Shown here: piece by piece, positions 9,462-17,823 of the stretch | How positions within the stretch are numbered: position 1 is the stretch's first letter | Layout: each line of letters begins with the position of its first letter | Assembly: GCA_009841225.1 (NCBI GenBank) | Contig: VXMF01000036.1 | Span: forward strand, 372,765 to 436,764 | Direction of reading: 5' to 3' | Length of the DNA: 64,000 nt | Source: Terriglobia bacterium | GTDB lineage: Bacteria; Acidobacteriota; Terriglobia; Bryobacterales; UBA6623 | The notes under the pieces: generated by a model | Databases searched by the model: none | What the model was told of the DNA's origin: nothing | What the model saw: only the letters and a program-made list of their open reading frames with translations | Position numbers and translations under genes: made by a program

Positions 9462-9527
9462 GATGATCCTAGGAGTGGGCAGCCTCACATCTACGGTCAC
9501 GACGTGGCTGAAGAGGAAGTCGAAGCG
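9462..9527 (+). pseudogene. Remnant of a DUF4258-like toxin N-terminus
   Basis: A frame with no start codon (a TAG immediately precedes it) reads DDPRSGQPHIYGHDVAEEEV. This resembles the N-terminal region of small DUF4258-type toxins (IYxHGVxEEEVEEVL). It then runs straight into the leader of the antitoxin in the same frame. The remaining roughly 60 residues of such a toxin are missing, so the gene looks like an internal deletion product. The identification is from motif memory and needs a profile search. Confidence 0.45.
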
Positions 9528-9557
9528 AGCTCTTCATCGCAGACACACGAGGGCACA

Positions 9558-9758
9558 ATGAGCACGAAGCACTTCCCAGCCGGTTGGGACGAAGGCAGGG
9601 TCCGGCGGGTACTCGATCACTACGAGACGCAAAGCGACGAAGAAGCCGTGGCTGAGGACGAAGCCGCATACGAGAGCACCACTCACACGGCAATCGAAGT
9701 GCCAGTAGATCTTGTTCCAGAAGTCCGGGAGCTGGTGGCCAAACACAAGGCCAGCTGA
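9558..9758 (+). CDS. Small antitoxin-like protein, orphaned
   Basis: A 66-residue acidic protein beginning MSTKHFPAGWDEGRVRRVL. It contains an acidic block (DEEAVAEDEAAYE) and ends with EVPVDLVPEVRELVAKHKA, a helix typical of the dimerising or toxin-wrapping tail of small antitoxins. I recognise the pattern as a widespread small protein found directly behind DUF4258-type toxins, but cannot name a Pfam family with certainty. The ATG at 9558 has GAGGG six bases upstream and is preferred over a GTG at 9504 that would read through the dead toxin. The antitoxin frame is intact although its partner is not. Confidence 0.6.
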   Translation: MSTKHFPAGWDEGRVRRVLDHYETQSDEEAVAEDEAAYESTTHTAIEVPVDLVPEVRELVAKHKAS

Positions 9759-10235
9759 TCGAGAATGGCGCAAGTCTTCTCCGGGAGTTGGGTTCGGAAT
9801 CGAATCCCACTCTTCCGATGCTTCGTCCGGCACCAGTCGTCGAGCACGGACCAGTGGGACACGGCCGCTTGTTCGCACAGGTTAGTCTTCTAGCGGGTCA
9901 GTTTAGATCGGCAGCACTCGACCCAATCCCCGTCTCCACTACGTGCTGCCAGCATCAAGTTGTAGAGCAGCGAGCGTAGTTGAGGTGCCCGAGCCTCACA
10001 CGGCACACAACACTTCAGGGCGTGACGCTTCGCAGCGTTGTAGTCGGAAGCACAGCACTGGCCCGTCCCACAGTCGAAGCCCGTGGCGACTGAGAAGTGG
10101 ATCCCGGCACGAACCGCGAAGCCACTCAGCGCCGTATGCCGCGATTCAGCCATCATTGGGCGAAACCTCGGCGGACCGCTACGGCTGATCCATGCCAATC
10201 GTGTGAGCGGCTACAGTTAAGTCACCTAGGAAGTC
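9759..10235. other. Gap of about 480 bases without a confident gene
   Basis: The only sizeable frame is a minus-strand one (9890-10198) whose product is Cys-rich (GQCC, LKCCVPCE) with no recognised family and no ribosome-binding site; I do not call it. A T-arm-like string near 9790 does not extend into a tRNA. Confidence 0.4.
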
Positions 10236-11234
10236 ATGGAGCCGAAGAAGATGGGAAAAGCAACCTTGGTCTTACGGGGTGGTTGGGTACTGCCACTTGT
10301 TGCCGGCGCGACATTCTTGTTCGCCGCAGACGACGAGCCTCTTCCCAAGCCGGCCCGCATCAACAAAGCGATCGAACTGCTTGCTCAAGACCAGCCGATC
10401 TACTACTTCACCGAAGGCCGCGGGGGCAGCCAGGGCGGATTCAAAGAGGGCCTGCGTCTGGCGCAGACTTGGGCGGACCTCATCATCTACGAGATGGAGT
10501 TCGGCCCGTACGATGTGACTGAGTTGCGTGAGTTTATGGCCGGGCTGGTTCAAGGCGGCCCGACACCCAGCGGACACCGGACACCGGCCGTACAAGTCGT
10601 CGTTCCATTTAGCGGGTATGATGCCGCGACGGTCCGCGCGAATCATTGGGTCGTGCAACAAATTCTTGCCGCTGGTGTCCACGGAATCACTCTCTGTCAC
10701 GCGCGCGACCCGGCGGCTGTTCGAGAGTTCGTTCGGGCGGCCCGCTATCCCCATCACCGACAAGGCGTGGACGAAGGACCGCTCGATGAGGGGTTGCGCG
10801 GTAACGGCGGTCAAGCCAATGCGGCCCAAATATGGGGCCTGTCACCCCAGGAGTACATGCGCCGGGCGGATGTGTGGCCATTGAATCCGGAAGGAGAGAT
10901 CCTGATCGGCCTGAAGATCGAGGACAAGTACGCATTGGCCGCTGCCGAGGACTCGGCGAGCGTGCCTGGTGTTGGGTACGCAGAATGGGGTCCGGGCGAC
11001 ATGGGCCTCTCTCTCGGCTTCCCGGAAATCCACGACCCACCGTATCCACGGATAGTCGAGCAGGCGCGCCAGCGCGTGCTCAAAGCGACGCAGGAGGCCG
11101 GGATTGCGTTCTTGGACGTTGTAACCGTTGAAAACGTTGAAGAACGCCTGCGCGAAGGCACGCGAATCGGAGCGACGCGTAGCCGAGAGGCCGCCGAGGC
11201 GGGTAGGCGATACACCGCGCGACCGCAACCGTAG
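10236..11234 (+). CDS. HpcH/HpaI aldolase-family protein with export signal
   Basis: Similar to 2-keto-3-deoxy sugar-acid aldolases and HpcH/HpaI enzymes. The Glu of LIIYEMEFGPYD and the segments LGFPEIHDPPYPRI and KIEDKYAL occur in the expected TIM-barrel order; HpcH-type enzymes cleave 2-keto acids to pyruvate and an aldehyde with a divalent metal bound by Glu and Asp. The N-terminus (MGKATLVLRGGWVLPLVAGATFLFAAD) is a hydrophobic signal, which is unusual for this normally cytosolic family. The start may be ATG 10236 or ATG 10251. The C-terminus is Arg-rich. No neighbour gives a pathway, so the substrate is unknown. Confidence 0.75.
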   Translation: MEPKKMGKATLVLRGGWVLPLVAGATFLFAADDEPLPKPARINKAIELLAQDQPIYYFTEGRGGSQGGFKEGLRLAQTWADLIIYEMEFGPYDVTELREFMAGLVQGGPTPSGHRTPAVQVVVPFSGYDAATVRANHWVVQQILAAGVHGITLCHARDPAAVREFVRAARYPHHRQGVDEGPLDEGLRGNGGQANAAQIWGLSPQEYMRRADVWPLNPEGEILIGLKIEDKYALAAAEDSASVPGVGYAEWGPGDMGLSLGFPEIHDPPYPRIVEQARQRVLKATQEAGIAFLDVVTVENVEERLREGTRIGATRSREAAEAGRRYTARPQP

Positions 11235-11410
11235 CTGAACGCACGCTAGGAGTTGAACGACAGCAACCTAGACCAAGAGGGCCTACCCGATTCAGCTCTT
11301 CCCTAGTTCGTTCTCGCTGCGACTTCAGACGAACGCTCCTTCAGAGCTCTCCGTTGTCTGAACAGCGAGATTGCAGCAAGGTCGCCAACGGCAGCAGGCG
11401 TAGCATCGGC

Positions 11411-11659
11411 TTACGATGTGAGCTTGAGTGCGGCGAACAGCAAGCCTAGAGCGGCCAATAGCAGGACTCCTTGGCAATTCATGAGGCGTTCTTCCAATTC
11501 GAGGACCCGCCGTTCCAGTTCGCGACGGTAGGCCTTCCTGGAAACGCGTTCGCTGACGGCGGATCGCATAGCATTGACAATGACTTTTAGGGGATGCTTG
11601 GGGCCACGCCCCGCAGCCTGAAAGTTGCGAGTTGCTGTGAGCATGTCGAAAGCGGTCAT
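11411..11659 (-). CDS. Small hypothetical protein with C-terminal membrane helix
   Basis: An 82-residue product in three parts: a short N-terminal helix, an Arg/Glu-rich amphipathic segment (RRELERRVLELEERL) and a C-terminal hydrophobic helix (GVLLLAALGLLFAALKL). The layout resembles a tail-anchored protein. The ATG at 11659 has GGGAAAG upstream and is preferred to an upstream ATG that would add low-complexity residues. No family is recognised. The region 11235-11410 downstream holds nothing I can identify. Confidence 0.4.
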   Translation of the reverse strand: MTAFDMLTATRNFQAAGRGPKHPLKVIVNAMRSAVSERVSRKAYRRELERRVLELEERLMNCQGVLLLAALGLLFAALKLTS

Positions 11660-11983
11660 CTTTCCCGCTCTCGATTCTAGACTCGCGGATGTAGAGACGC
11701 AACGCGACCTACTCATCATCATCCAGTCTTCCTATCGGGCCTAGTCCATGCCCGAGGCAGGTCCCCAAGGGAATCGAAGGTCGAACCAACACTCGATTCC
11801 GGTGTCGTCGAACAGCGGCATCCGGGACTACGTCCGCGGAGATTTTCGTTCCCAATCTATCGCGCCTCAGTCAGATGATCGGGGGTCTGCTCATGGCGCG
11901 GCTCTCCGAAACTGATTTACTAGTAGGAAGCTCGCTGCCCGAATCACGGCGGACCGGAATCAAGCAGTGGTCGCTCAGGACTC
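11660..11983. other. Gap of about 320 bases, nothing recognised
   Basis: No open frame with coding character was found on either strand. A 26-codon minus-strand frame ending in FPWGPASGMD reads like protein but has no ribosome-binding site. The region includes the 5' flank of the TPR gene. Confidence 0.35.
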
Positions 11984-12766
11984 ATGACTCGAAGAATCGT
12001 TCTGTTCCTTATCGCTGGCACCCTCGTGCTCGCGGCCAGCGGCCCCGGCGAAGACGACTGGAAGGAAGGCGTCCGACACTTCTCGGCCGAGGATTTCCGT
12101 CAGGCCCAGGAGGCGTTCGAGCGAGCCGTCGAGCAGGATTCCGAGAGCTCGAGGTTCTCGCTGTGGTTGGCCTTGGCCATGGGACGGCGCGCCGAGAGGA
12201 TGACCGGATTGCGGAAGCTCGCTGCGGCACCTCTTGTTCGTCGGATGCGGCGCGAAGTGGAGCGCTCCATCGAGTTGGATGAAACGAACCTCGACGCCTA
12301 CGACGTGCTCCAAGGCTTCCATCTGGGAGCCCCCGGGTTCGTCGGAGGCAGCAAGGCCGAAGCCAAGGAAATCGCGATTCGGATGGGTGCCATCGATGCG
12401 GCGCGAGGGGCGGAGGCTCTGGGAACGTACTACGAGGCCATGGGCGAGTTCGATGCCGCGGGCGAGCAGTTCGAGGAAGCAAGGAGACTGAATCCGGAAG
12501 GCATAAGGCCCTTGTTGAAGCAGGCTGCCTTCCTTGCCCGGCGCGGCAAGCACGAGGAAAGCGACGAGCTCTTCGACTTGGCATTCTCGCGCGATCCGGA
12601 CGAGCCTAAGGTCTGGCGGGCCGCTGCGACGGCGTGGATCGTCGCCAAACGGAAATCCCGCTATTCGGAAGCGCGCGAACTGGCCGAACGATATCTTGAG
12701 ACGCCGGACCGCGAGCCCAACCCGGATCCGAAATCCGAGGTGCGGGATCTGCTAAAGACGCTGTGA
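11984..12766 (+). CDS. Secreted TPR-repeat protein
   Basis: A signal peptide (MTRRIVLFLIAGTLVLAASG) is followed by alpha-helical tetratricopeptide repeats: one near residue 35 (FRQAQEAFERAVEQDSES), then helices around residues 135-165 (ALGTYYEAMGEFDAAGEQFE) and 165-200 (RGKHEESDELFDLAFSRDPD). TPR units scaffold protein-protein contacts, so this is probably a periplasmic adaptor with no enzymatic role. Length 260 residues. It is transcribed convergently with the sulfatase pair downstream and is monocistronic. A distant relative could be the TPR protein at 60390-61541, but the two differ in architecture. Confidence 0.72.
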   Translation: MTRRIVLFLIAGTLVLAASGPGEDDWKEGVRHFSAEDFRQAQEAFERAVEQDSESSRFSLWLALAMGRRAERMTGLRKLAAAPLVRRMRREVERSIELDETNLDAYDVLQGFHLGAPGFVGGSKAEAKEIAIRMGAIDAARGAEALGTYYEAMGEFDAAGEQFEEARRLNPEGIRPLLKQAAFLARRGKHEESDELFDLAFSRDPDEPKVWRAAATAWIVAKRKSRYSEARELAERYLETPDREPNPDPKSEVRDLLKTL

Positions 12767-12887
12767 TCGCCGGTCTGGCACCTGCTCGGCGACACTGACC
12801 TAGCTGCCGTCGAGGGCCGCGATTGTTCCCGAAACCGGTTTCCCTCGGGCCTTCAGGGGCGCGAGATCTGCTTGCTTTGCGACCCTC

Positions 12888-14363
12888 TTACCGCGCGGGT
12901 CCCTGCTTGGTACGAATCCGGCTGCGCAGCGTCTCGTCCATCTTCGACCGTAGCCGGTCGCGCGTCTCGGCATAGTCGGCGGATCCGATCAAGTTCCGCT
13001 GCTCGACGAGAAAACTGCCCTTGCGCGTGGCGCTAGCTTCCAACCCGTAGTCGTAGAGCTCCTCTGCCAGCACTTTACGGCTGAGCCAGTCGATCCAGCG
13101 CGTATAACGCTGGGTCGCCGTGCGAATGGAGTACCCCATGATTTCTGGCGCGCTAGGTTCGAACGGCCGAGAGAACTGGCTGAGCACGAGGTCTCGGCCG
13201 GCGGCACCGGGATCGCGTAGAGCCGCCGCGAAGCTGCGGCCGTCGAGGCCTCCAGGCGGCGCAAGGCCAGCTAGCTCCGCGAGCGTCGGATAAATGTCGA
13301 CATACTCGGTCAGGGCGTCCGTGCCGACGCCCGGCTTTGCCATCCCGGGCGTGCGAACCATCAGCGGCACATGAGTGTCGAGCTCGAAGTTCGTGTCCTT
13401 GCACCAGTGTCCGGCTTCGCCGAGCGAGTAACCGTGATCGCCCCACAACACGACGATCGTGTTGTCCCGCAGGTCCAGCCGATCAATCGCGCGCAAGAGC
13501 TTTCCGACCTGTGCGTCGGCGTAGCTGACGCAGGCGTAGTAGCCGTGCCGCAGTTCGCGCGCCTGCTCGGGCGAGACGCGCTCATCCTTCGGGACATCTC
13601 GATAGCCGCCCATCTCGAGGTGATCGGGATACGCGAAGTCGGGCGCCCCGATCGTGCGCTCGTCCGAAAAGCCGGGCTCGAAGACCTTCGGGTCGTAGAG
13701 GTCCCAGAAGGACTTGGGCGCGTTGAAGGGCAGGTGCGGCTTGAAGAAGCCCACGGCTAGGAAGAACGGTTGCTCCGAACGGCTCAGTTTCTCTAGGGTT
13801 TCCACGGCGAGCTTGGCGAGCTTGCCGTCCCTGTACGCTTCATCGGCGACGTCAGCCCTCTCGAACGCCGTGCCTTTGCCTTGGTTGTTCCCGTTCTCGG
13901 GCAAGGCGTAATTGTTCCAGCCACCTAGATAGAGGATTTCGCGTCCGGACCACGACTGCGGGTCCAGTTCCTTGCTATTGCCGCTAAAGATCTTGCCGAG
14001 GCCTTCGGTGTGGTAGCCGTTGTTCTTGAACAATTGCGGCAGGGTCACTAAATCCGGATGCCTGTCGCGAAAGCGGTTGCGATTGTGCCAGACCCCGGTG
14101 TTGTCGGGCAGGCGACCGGTGAGGATCGCGGTCCGCGAGGGACCGCAGACGGACTGCATGCAGTACGCCCGATTGAACTGGCGGGCCGTGCTGGACAGGC
14201 GATCGATGTTCGGCGTCTTAGCTATGGGGTCGCCGTAGCAACCCAGCGATGGCCTCAGGTCGTCGATAGCGATAAAGAGAACGTTTGGCTTGTCGGCGGC
14301 CAGCACGCTCGCCGTAGCGAGCAAGAGGGTGACGAGAGTGCGATAGGAGGTGAATCCTGACAT
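12888..14363 (-). CDS. Sulfatase, iduronate-2-sulfatase-like
   Basis: 491 residues. The formylglycine site is C73-G-P-S-R in SVCGPSRTAILTGRLPDNTG. The metal-binding Asp pair is in FIAIDDLRPSLGCYGD, and the second metal site is around VVLWGDHGYSLGEAGHW. This DDLRPxLGCYGD plus CGPSR combination matches the iduronate-2-sulfatase-like branch, which removes 2-O-sulfates from uronic acids, though in bacteria the substrate can be another sulfated polysaccharide. The start at 14363 places a signal peptide (TLVTLLLATASVLAAD) in front and lies 13 bases behind the stop of the next sulfatase, giving a two-gene operon. An earlier in-frame ATG would overlap that gene and is rejected. Confidence 0.92.
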   Translation of the reverse strand: MSGFTSYRTLVTLLLATASVLAADKPNVLFIAIDDLRPSLGCYGDPIAKTPNIDRLSSTARQFNRAYCMQSVCGPSRTAILTGRLPDNTGVWHNRNRFRDRHPDLVTLPQLFKNNGYHTEGLGKIFSGNSKELDPQSWSGREILYLGGWNNYALPENGNNQGKGTAFERADVADEAYRDGKLAKLAVETLEKLSRSEQPFFLAVGFFKPHLPFNAPKSFWDLYDPKVFEPGFSDERTIGAPDFAYPDHLEMGGYRDVPKDERVSPEQARELRHGYYACVSYADAQVGKLLRAIDRLDLRDNTIVVLWGDHGYSLGEAGHWCKDTNFELDTHVPLMVRTPGMAKPGVGTDALTEYVDIYPTLAELAGLAPPGGLDGRSFAAALRDPGAAGRDLVLSQFSRPFEPSAPEIMGYSIRTATQRYTRWIDWLSRKVLAEELYDYGLEASATRKGSFLVEQRNLIGSADYAETRDRLRSKMDETLRSRIRTKQGPAR

Positions 14364-14376
14364 CGGGCCAATCCGG

Positions 14377-15849
14377 TTAGTGCGACTCGGTGCCTGCGAA
14401 GAAGTAGTTCGGGTAATTCCAGCCGCGCTCGCGGGCCCCTGGCTTCGAGTCGATCTGCGCTTCGGCCTTGAGGCGCTCGAGATTGCGCTCGTCGAGCAAG
14501 GGATCTTTCGTTTCCTTGCGCCACCTCGCGAGTTCCCGCTGCAACTCCCGCAAGACGTCGGCGTATGCCGAATCGTCCGCCAAGTTGCGAAATTCGAAGG
14601 GGTCCGCATCTAGGTCGTACAACTCGAAGCGCGGTGGGCGCTCCATCGTGCGGTAGGCTTTGCGGACGTCAGGCGGGGCCGACTCGATCGCAGCGGGCAA
14701 ACTGCCCTCGATGTGGTGCAGCGTGAAGTCATATCCCGGGTTGATCTCGCCGGGCATCAGGCTCTCGATCAGCTTGTAGCGGTCGTTTCGCACCGAGCGT
14801 TGCGGATAGAAGTTCGGCTTCGCAGCGTGGGCATGGAACTCGGCGAACAGGTAGCGCCGCCACGCGGGATTCTTGCCTTCGATCAAATCAATCAGGGAAG
14901 TACCGGGAAGGCCGCCGGGAGACTGGGCTTCGGCTGCCGCGAGGAACGTGGGCATCAGGTCGACGGTCGAAACAAGCTCGCTGCGTGCTTGCCCGGCCTT
15001 GGCCCGGCCCGGCCAGCGCACGATCAGGGGAATGCGCAGCCCTCCCTCGTAACAGGTTCGCTTGCCCCGGATGAAATCCGCGCCGTGGTCGCCCAAGTAC
15101 ACGACTAGGGTGTTGTCGGCCTTGCCTGAGCGATCGAGTGCCGCCAGCAGGTCGCCCACCAGCACGTCGAGGCGCTCCATGCTGTTGTAGTGGCCGGCGC
15201 TGAGCTGACGTAGTTTCAATCCGTCGAGGCCCAGATAGGCGAGCGGCTGCACGTCCGACGCATCGAGAGGCTTCTCCGGCAGCCCCTCGGCTTGCCGCAG
15301 CCACGGCCGGTGCGCATCCGGGTAGTTCACGCTCAGGAAGAACGGTCGGCCGGAGGCGCCGAAGAAGGACTCCGCGTGCTTGGCATAATCGGCTAGGTTC
15401 TTTCGCCGGAAGTTGGCGGTCGGAATCGCCTTGAAGTCGAACGGAAAGGCGGACTCGGGGTTCACATGTAGCTTGCCGATAAGCCCCGTCCGATAGCCTG
15501 CTTCCTTGAGGCTGCGCGCCATGTTCGGGGTGTCCTCCCGGTACATACGGAATCCCCACGTCGCTAGGCCGAGCTGCCCATTCTGATGTGGGTAGAGGCC
15601 CGTCAGGAAGCTCGCCCGCGAAGGGCTGCAGCCGGCTTGCGCGACGAAGGCTCGATCGAACCGCACGCCCTCAGCGGCTAGCTTGTCGAGGTTCGGCGTG
15701 CGCGCGTAGGGATCGCCGTAGGTTCCGAGCTCCGGACCGTTGTCCTCGGAGACGATCAGCAGGATATTGGGCTGGCCGGCTCCCGAACAGGTTGGTGCCA
15801 AGGCGACAAGAGTCACGAGCGAGAGGGATAGGAATCCGATTCGATTCAT
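14377..15849 (-). CDS. Sulfatase, heparan N-sulfatase (sulfamidase)-like
   Basis: About 490 residues, with catalytic C74-S-P-S-R in AGCSPSRASFLTGLYPHQNG. The metal site is IVSEDNGPELGTYGD, in which the usual DDQ is SEDN as in sulfamidase-like enzymes. SVNYPDAHRPW and YLGDHGADFIRGKRTCYEGG further support that branch. Known members remove N- or O-sulfate from glucosamine in heparan-type glycans; the bacterial substrate is inferred only. I use the ATG at 15849 (a TTG at 15855 is the alternative). It is the first gene of a two-sulfatase operon. The combination of a uronate-type and a glucosamine-type sulfatase suggests a glycosaminoglycan-like target. Confidence 0.92.
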   Translation of the reverse strand: MNRIGFLSLSLVTLVALAPTCSGAGQPNILLIVSEDNGPELGTYGDPYARTPNLDKLAAEGVRFDRAFVAQAGCSPSRASFLTGLYPHQNGQLGLATWGFRMYREDTPNMARSLKEAGYRTGLIGKLHVNPESAFPFDFKAIPTANFRRKNLADYAKHAESFFGASGRPFFLSVNYPDAHRPWLRQAEGLPEKPLDASDVQPLAYLGLDGLKLRQLSAGHYNSMERLDVLVGDLLAALDRSGKADNTLVVYLGDHGADFIRGKRTCYEGGLRIPLIVRWPGRAKAGQARSELVSTVDLMPTFLAAAEAQSPGGLPGTSLIDLIEGKNPAWRRYLFAEFHAHAAKPNFYPQRSVRNDRYKLIESLMPGEINPGYDFTLHHIEGSLPAAIESAPPDVRKAYRTMERPPRFELYDLDADPFEFRNLADDSAYADVLRELQRELARWRKETKDPLLDERNLERLKAEAQIDSKPGARERGWNYPNYFFAGTESH

Positions 15850-15914
15850 TTCCAATCAATAGGAGGGCTGCCGAGTCGGCTAGCCGAAGCGTCGCGTGCG
15901 GATGCGACCCGAGT

Positions 15915-16108
15915 CTACCAGAGCAGAATATTCCGGTTCTGCTGGCGCGGCATGTTCCTGTCCACCGTGATCAGGCCGCCGCGAGTTGCAGGAGTTCGCT
16001 GTTCTCTCCACCTTGCCAGCCCATCCGCTGGGTACTGCGGATGTCCCAGCCGTCCCGTAACAAGTGGGTTAGCGCCTGCGGGAGGTGTTCATTCAGGAGG
16101 ATCTTCAT
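15915..16108 (-). pseudogene. Frameshifted DUF5615 (PIN-like) toxin
   Basis: The frame starts inside the antitoxin tail (20-base overlap) as MKILLNEHLP and continues to QRMGWQGGENSELLQLAAA, matching the usual MRILLDExLP ... MGWxGxxNxELL pattern, then stops at 15971. The rest (LITVDRNMPRQQN) is in another frame, and the ordinary C-terminal beta-strand segment is absent. The first PIN-type catalytic Asp (LLDE) is Asn here. The gene therefore carries a frameshift, a C-terminal truncation and a likely active-site loss. Confidence 0.72.
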
Positions 16109-16325
16109 CCGCATGCCCACTGAGTGCCCGTCGTGCTCGGCGCAACGTTGCTTGGGCCTGCTCGCGGGAGACTGTGGGGAAGTCGCGAAGGAACTCAGCT
16201 AGCGATCCTTCGCTGTCGAGGTAGTCGAACAGCGCGGTCACGGGGACCCGTGTCCCTTGGAACACGACCGCGCCGCTCATGACCTTGGGGTTCCGGCTGA
16301 GAGGGGCCGGGTTGCTCTCGGCCAT
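16089..16325 (-). CDS. DUF433 antitoxin, partner disabled
   Basis: A 78-residue DUF433 protein (VapB45-like winged-helix antitoxin). The diagnostic block is NPKVMSGAVVFQGTRVPV, followed by LFDYLDSEGSLAEFLRDFPT and SREQAQATLRRARRAL. Such proteins bind a PIN-like DUF5615 toxin and autoregulate. The ATG at 16325 has AGGAG nine bases upstream. The toxin frame overlaps its 3' end, as expected for this module, but is frameshifted, so the antitoxin is now an orphan. It could still act as an anti-addiction protein against related toxins elsewhere; that is inference. Confidence 0.83.
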   Translation of the reverse strand: MAESNPAPLSRNPKVMSGAVVFQGTRVPVTALFDYLDSEGSLAEFLRDFPTVSREQAQATLRRARRALSGHADEDPPE

Positions 16326-16645
16326 TGCCTTGACTCTCCTGACCTAGATGCAAGTATAGGTCCGAGTTTGCCGGGTCCCGTAGGTGCCACCTGTTGGACA
16401 CCGTGATCATCCCTTGGCGTGTTGTCGGAAGCTGGCTCGTGCCACTTGATTCCGCTCCAGCCTAGCCAGGGAATGGAGTACAAGCCGTACCCATCCTTCG
16501 CGCATTTAGCGGCAGGTGCCTCCGCGCTCAGCCGGTGACTCGATCCGCCTTCAGGTTTCGCGTAACGAAGCTGGTCCCGCCTCCATGGTCTTCGATTCGT
16601 ACCGAAGCGGGTTCCACAAGTTTCTCTGATTTCGTTGCTTTCACC
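16326..16645. other. Gap of about 320 bases between two divergent TA modules
   Basis: No gene is recognised. The right part (from about 16620) becomes AT-rich and forms the control region of the type IV module. A 71-codon minus-strand frame overlapping the DUF433 gene is a shadow. Confidence 0.35.
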
Positions 16646-16726
16646 ATTTGATGAAATATGGATTATTGATGAAACTACTTGACTTTTTTCACTGTAAGTG
16701 CTATTTTCAGTATTTGATGAAATATG
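16646..16726 (+). promoter_or_regulatory. Control region of the type IV TA operon: direct repeats and promoter
   Basis: ATTTGATGAAATATG occurs twice without mismatch (16646-16660 and 16712-16726), with a shorter ATTGATGAAA near 16665. The second copy contains the start codon. Between them is a good promoter: TTGACT (16679-16684), 17 bases, TATTTT (16702-16707). Transcription would start about 3 bases before ATG 16717, giving an almost leaderless mRNA. The repeats probably bind the AbiEi-like protein for autoregulation; that part is inferred. Confidence 0.55.
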
Positions 16727-17823
16727 CAGAACGAGCAAAGGAGCTGGAAATCCTAGCCGTGGACTCTATCCAAGAACTGCTCGGAAATGTCCCCAGCGTT
16801 CAAGTAACGTCGGTCAAATATGAGCACAGGATCGCGGACAATCTTCGGATCGATGGAAGGATCGGATTCAGTCATGGCGGGGCCCGCTATCAACTGATCG
16901 TTGAAGTCAAGTCCGACGGGGCCCCCCGCCATGTTCGTTCCGGGGTCTTTCAACTCATGGGCTATGTGGCCCATTTACATCAACTCGGTCAAACCGAGAT
17001 GGGAGAGCGTTGGATTCCGATGTTTGCCAGTCCTTACCTGTCTCCGCAGTCGCGAGCGATCTGCATGGATCATGATGTTGCGTATCTCGACCTTGTAGGA
17101 AACGCGCATCTTGCCTTCGGCGATGTCTATATTGATCGAGCCGTAGCAGGCGAGCCGAAGTCCGAGACCCGCTCGCTTCGGTCGATCTTCACGCCGAAGG
17201 CCGCCGCCATATTGCGCGTGATGCTTAGTGATCCAGACAGGCCTTGGCGCGTCGTCGAGTTGGCCGAGAGGGCCCGAACAAGCCTGGGCCACGTTAGCAA
17301 TGTGCGCAAAGCCCTGCTCTCCCGGGAGTTGATTGAGAAACGGGATGAGGGGGTCGTGCTGATCAATCCGGATGGGCTGCTAAGAATGTGGCGTGACAAC
17401 TATCGTCGGCCGCGGGGGCACCGTAACAAGTGGTACACGCATTTCCACGGAAGGAAGCTAGACGAGCGGCTACGGGGAGAGCTCAATCCGCATCGACACG
17501 CTCCGCGAGCAGTTTATTCGTTGAATTCGGCCGCTGGGTGGCTTGCACCATTTGTTCGGGATGGCACGCATTCTTTCTACGCAGACGAGCAGGGGAGGCA
17601 GTTACTGCAGGATGTGTTGGAGTTGTCGCCCGCAGTAATCGGACCGAATGTCGCACTGTGCGAACCGTCCGATGACACTCTGTTCGATGACGCAGTCGAG
17701 CCGAGTCCAGGTATCTTCTGTACCAGTCCAGTCATTACATATCTCGACCTGTGGAACGGCAACGAGCGACAGCGTGAAGCTGCATCACATCTAGCCGGGG
17801 AGTTCTTCCCATGGCTCCAATAG
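16717..17823 (+). CDS. AbiEi-like antitoxin with PD-(D/E)xK-type N-domain
   Basis: 368 residues counted from ATG 16717. I prefer this start because the promoter lies directly in front of it; upstream in-frame ATGs at 16648 and 16651 would put coding sequence across the promoter. Residues 1-130 look like a restriction-endonuclease fold: D46 in LRIDGRIGF and E63-x-K65 in LIVEVKSDG match a D...ExK site. A winged helix follows (SIFTPKAAAILRVML ... SLGHVSNVRKALLSRELIEK) and then a C-terminal domain seen in AbiEi-type regulators. The next gene overlaps by 13 bases and encodes the NTase toxin. Whether the nuclease-like site is active or only structural is not known. Confidence 0.75.
   Translation: MKYAERAKELEILAVDSIQELLGNVPSVQVTSVKYEHRIADNLRIDGRIGFSHGGARYQLIVEVKSDGAPRHVRSGVFQLMGYVAHLHQLGQTEMGERWIPMFASPYLSPQSRAICMDHDVAYLDLVGNAHLAFGDVYIDRAVAGEPKSETRSLRSIFTPKAAAILRVMLSDPDRPWRVVELAERARTSLGHVSNVRKALLSRELIEKRDEGVVLINPDGLLRMWRDNYRRPRGHRNKWYTHFHGRKLDERLRGELNPHRHAPRAVYSLNSAAGWLAPFVRDGTHSFYADEQGRQLLQDVLELSPAVIGPNVALCEPSDDTLFDDAVEPSPGIFCTSPVITYLDLWNGNERQREAASHLAGEFFPWLQ

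Noticed and set aside
9785..9815. T-arm-like string suggesting a tRNA
   Set aside because: Stem bases do not pair around the TTCGA-like loop and no anticodon or acceptor arm can be built on either strand.
9890..10198. Cys-rich 102-codon minus-strand frame
   Set aside because: No ribosome-binding site, no family match and Arg/Ser-rich ends typical of a GC-driven open frame.
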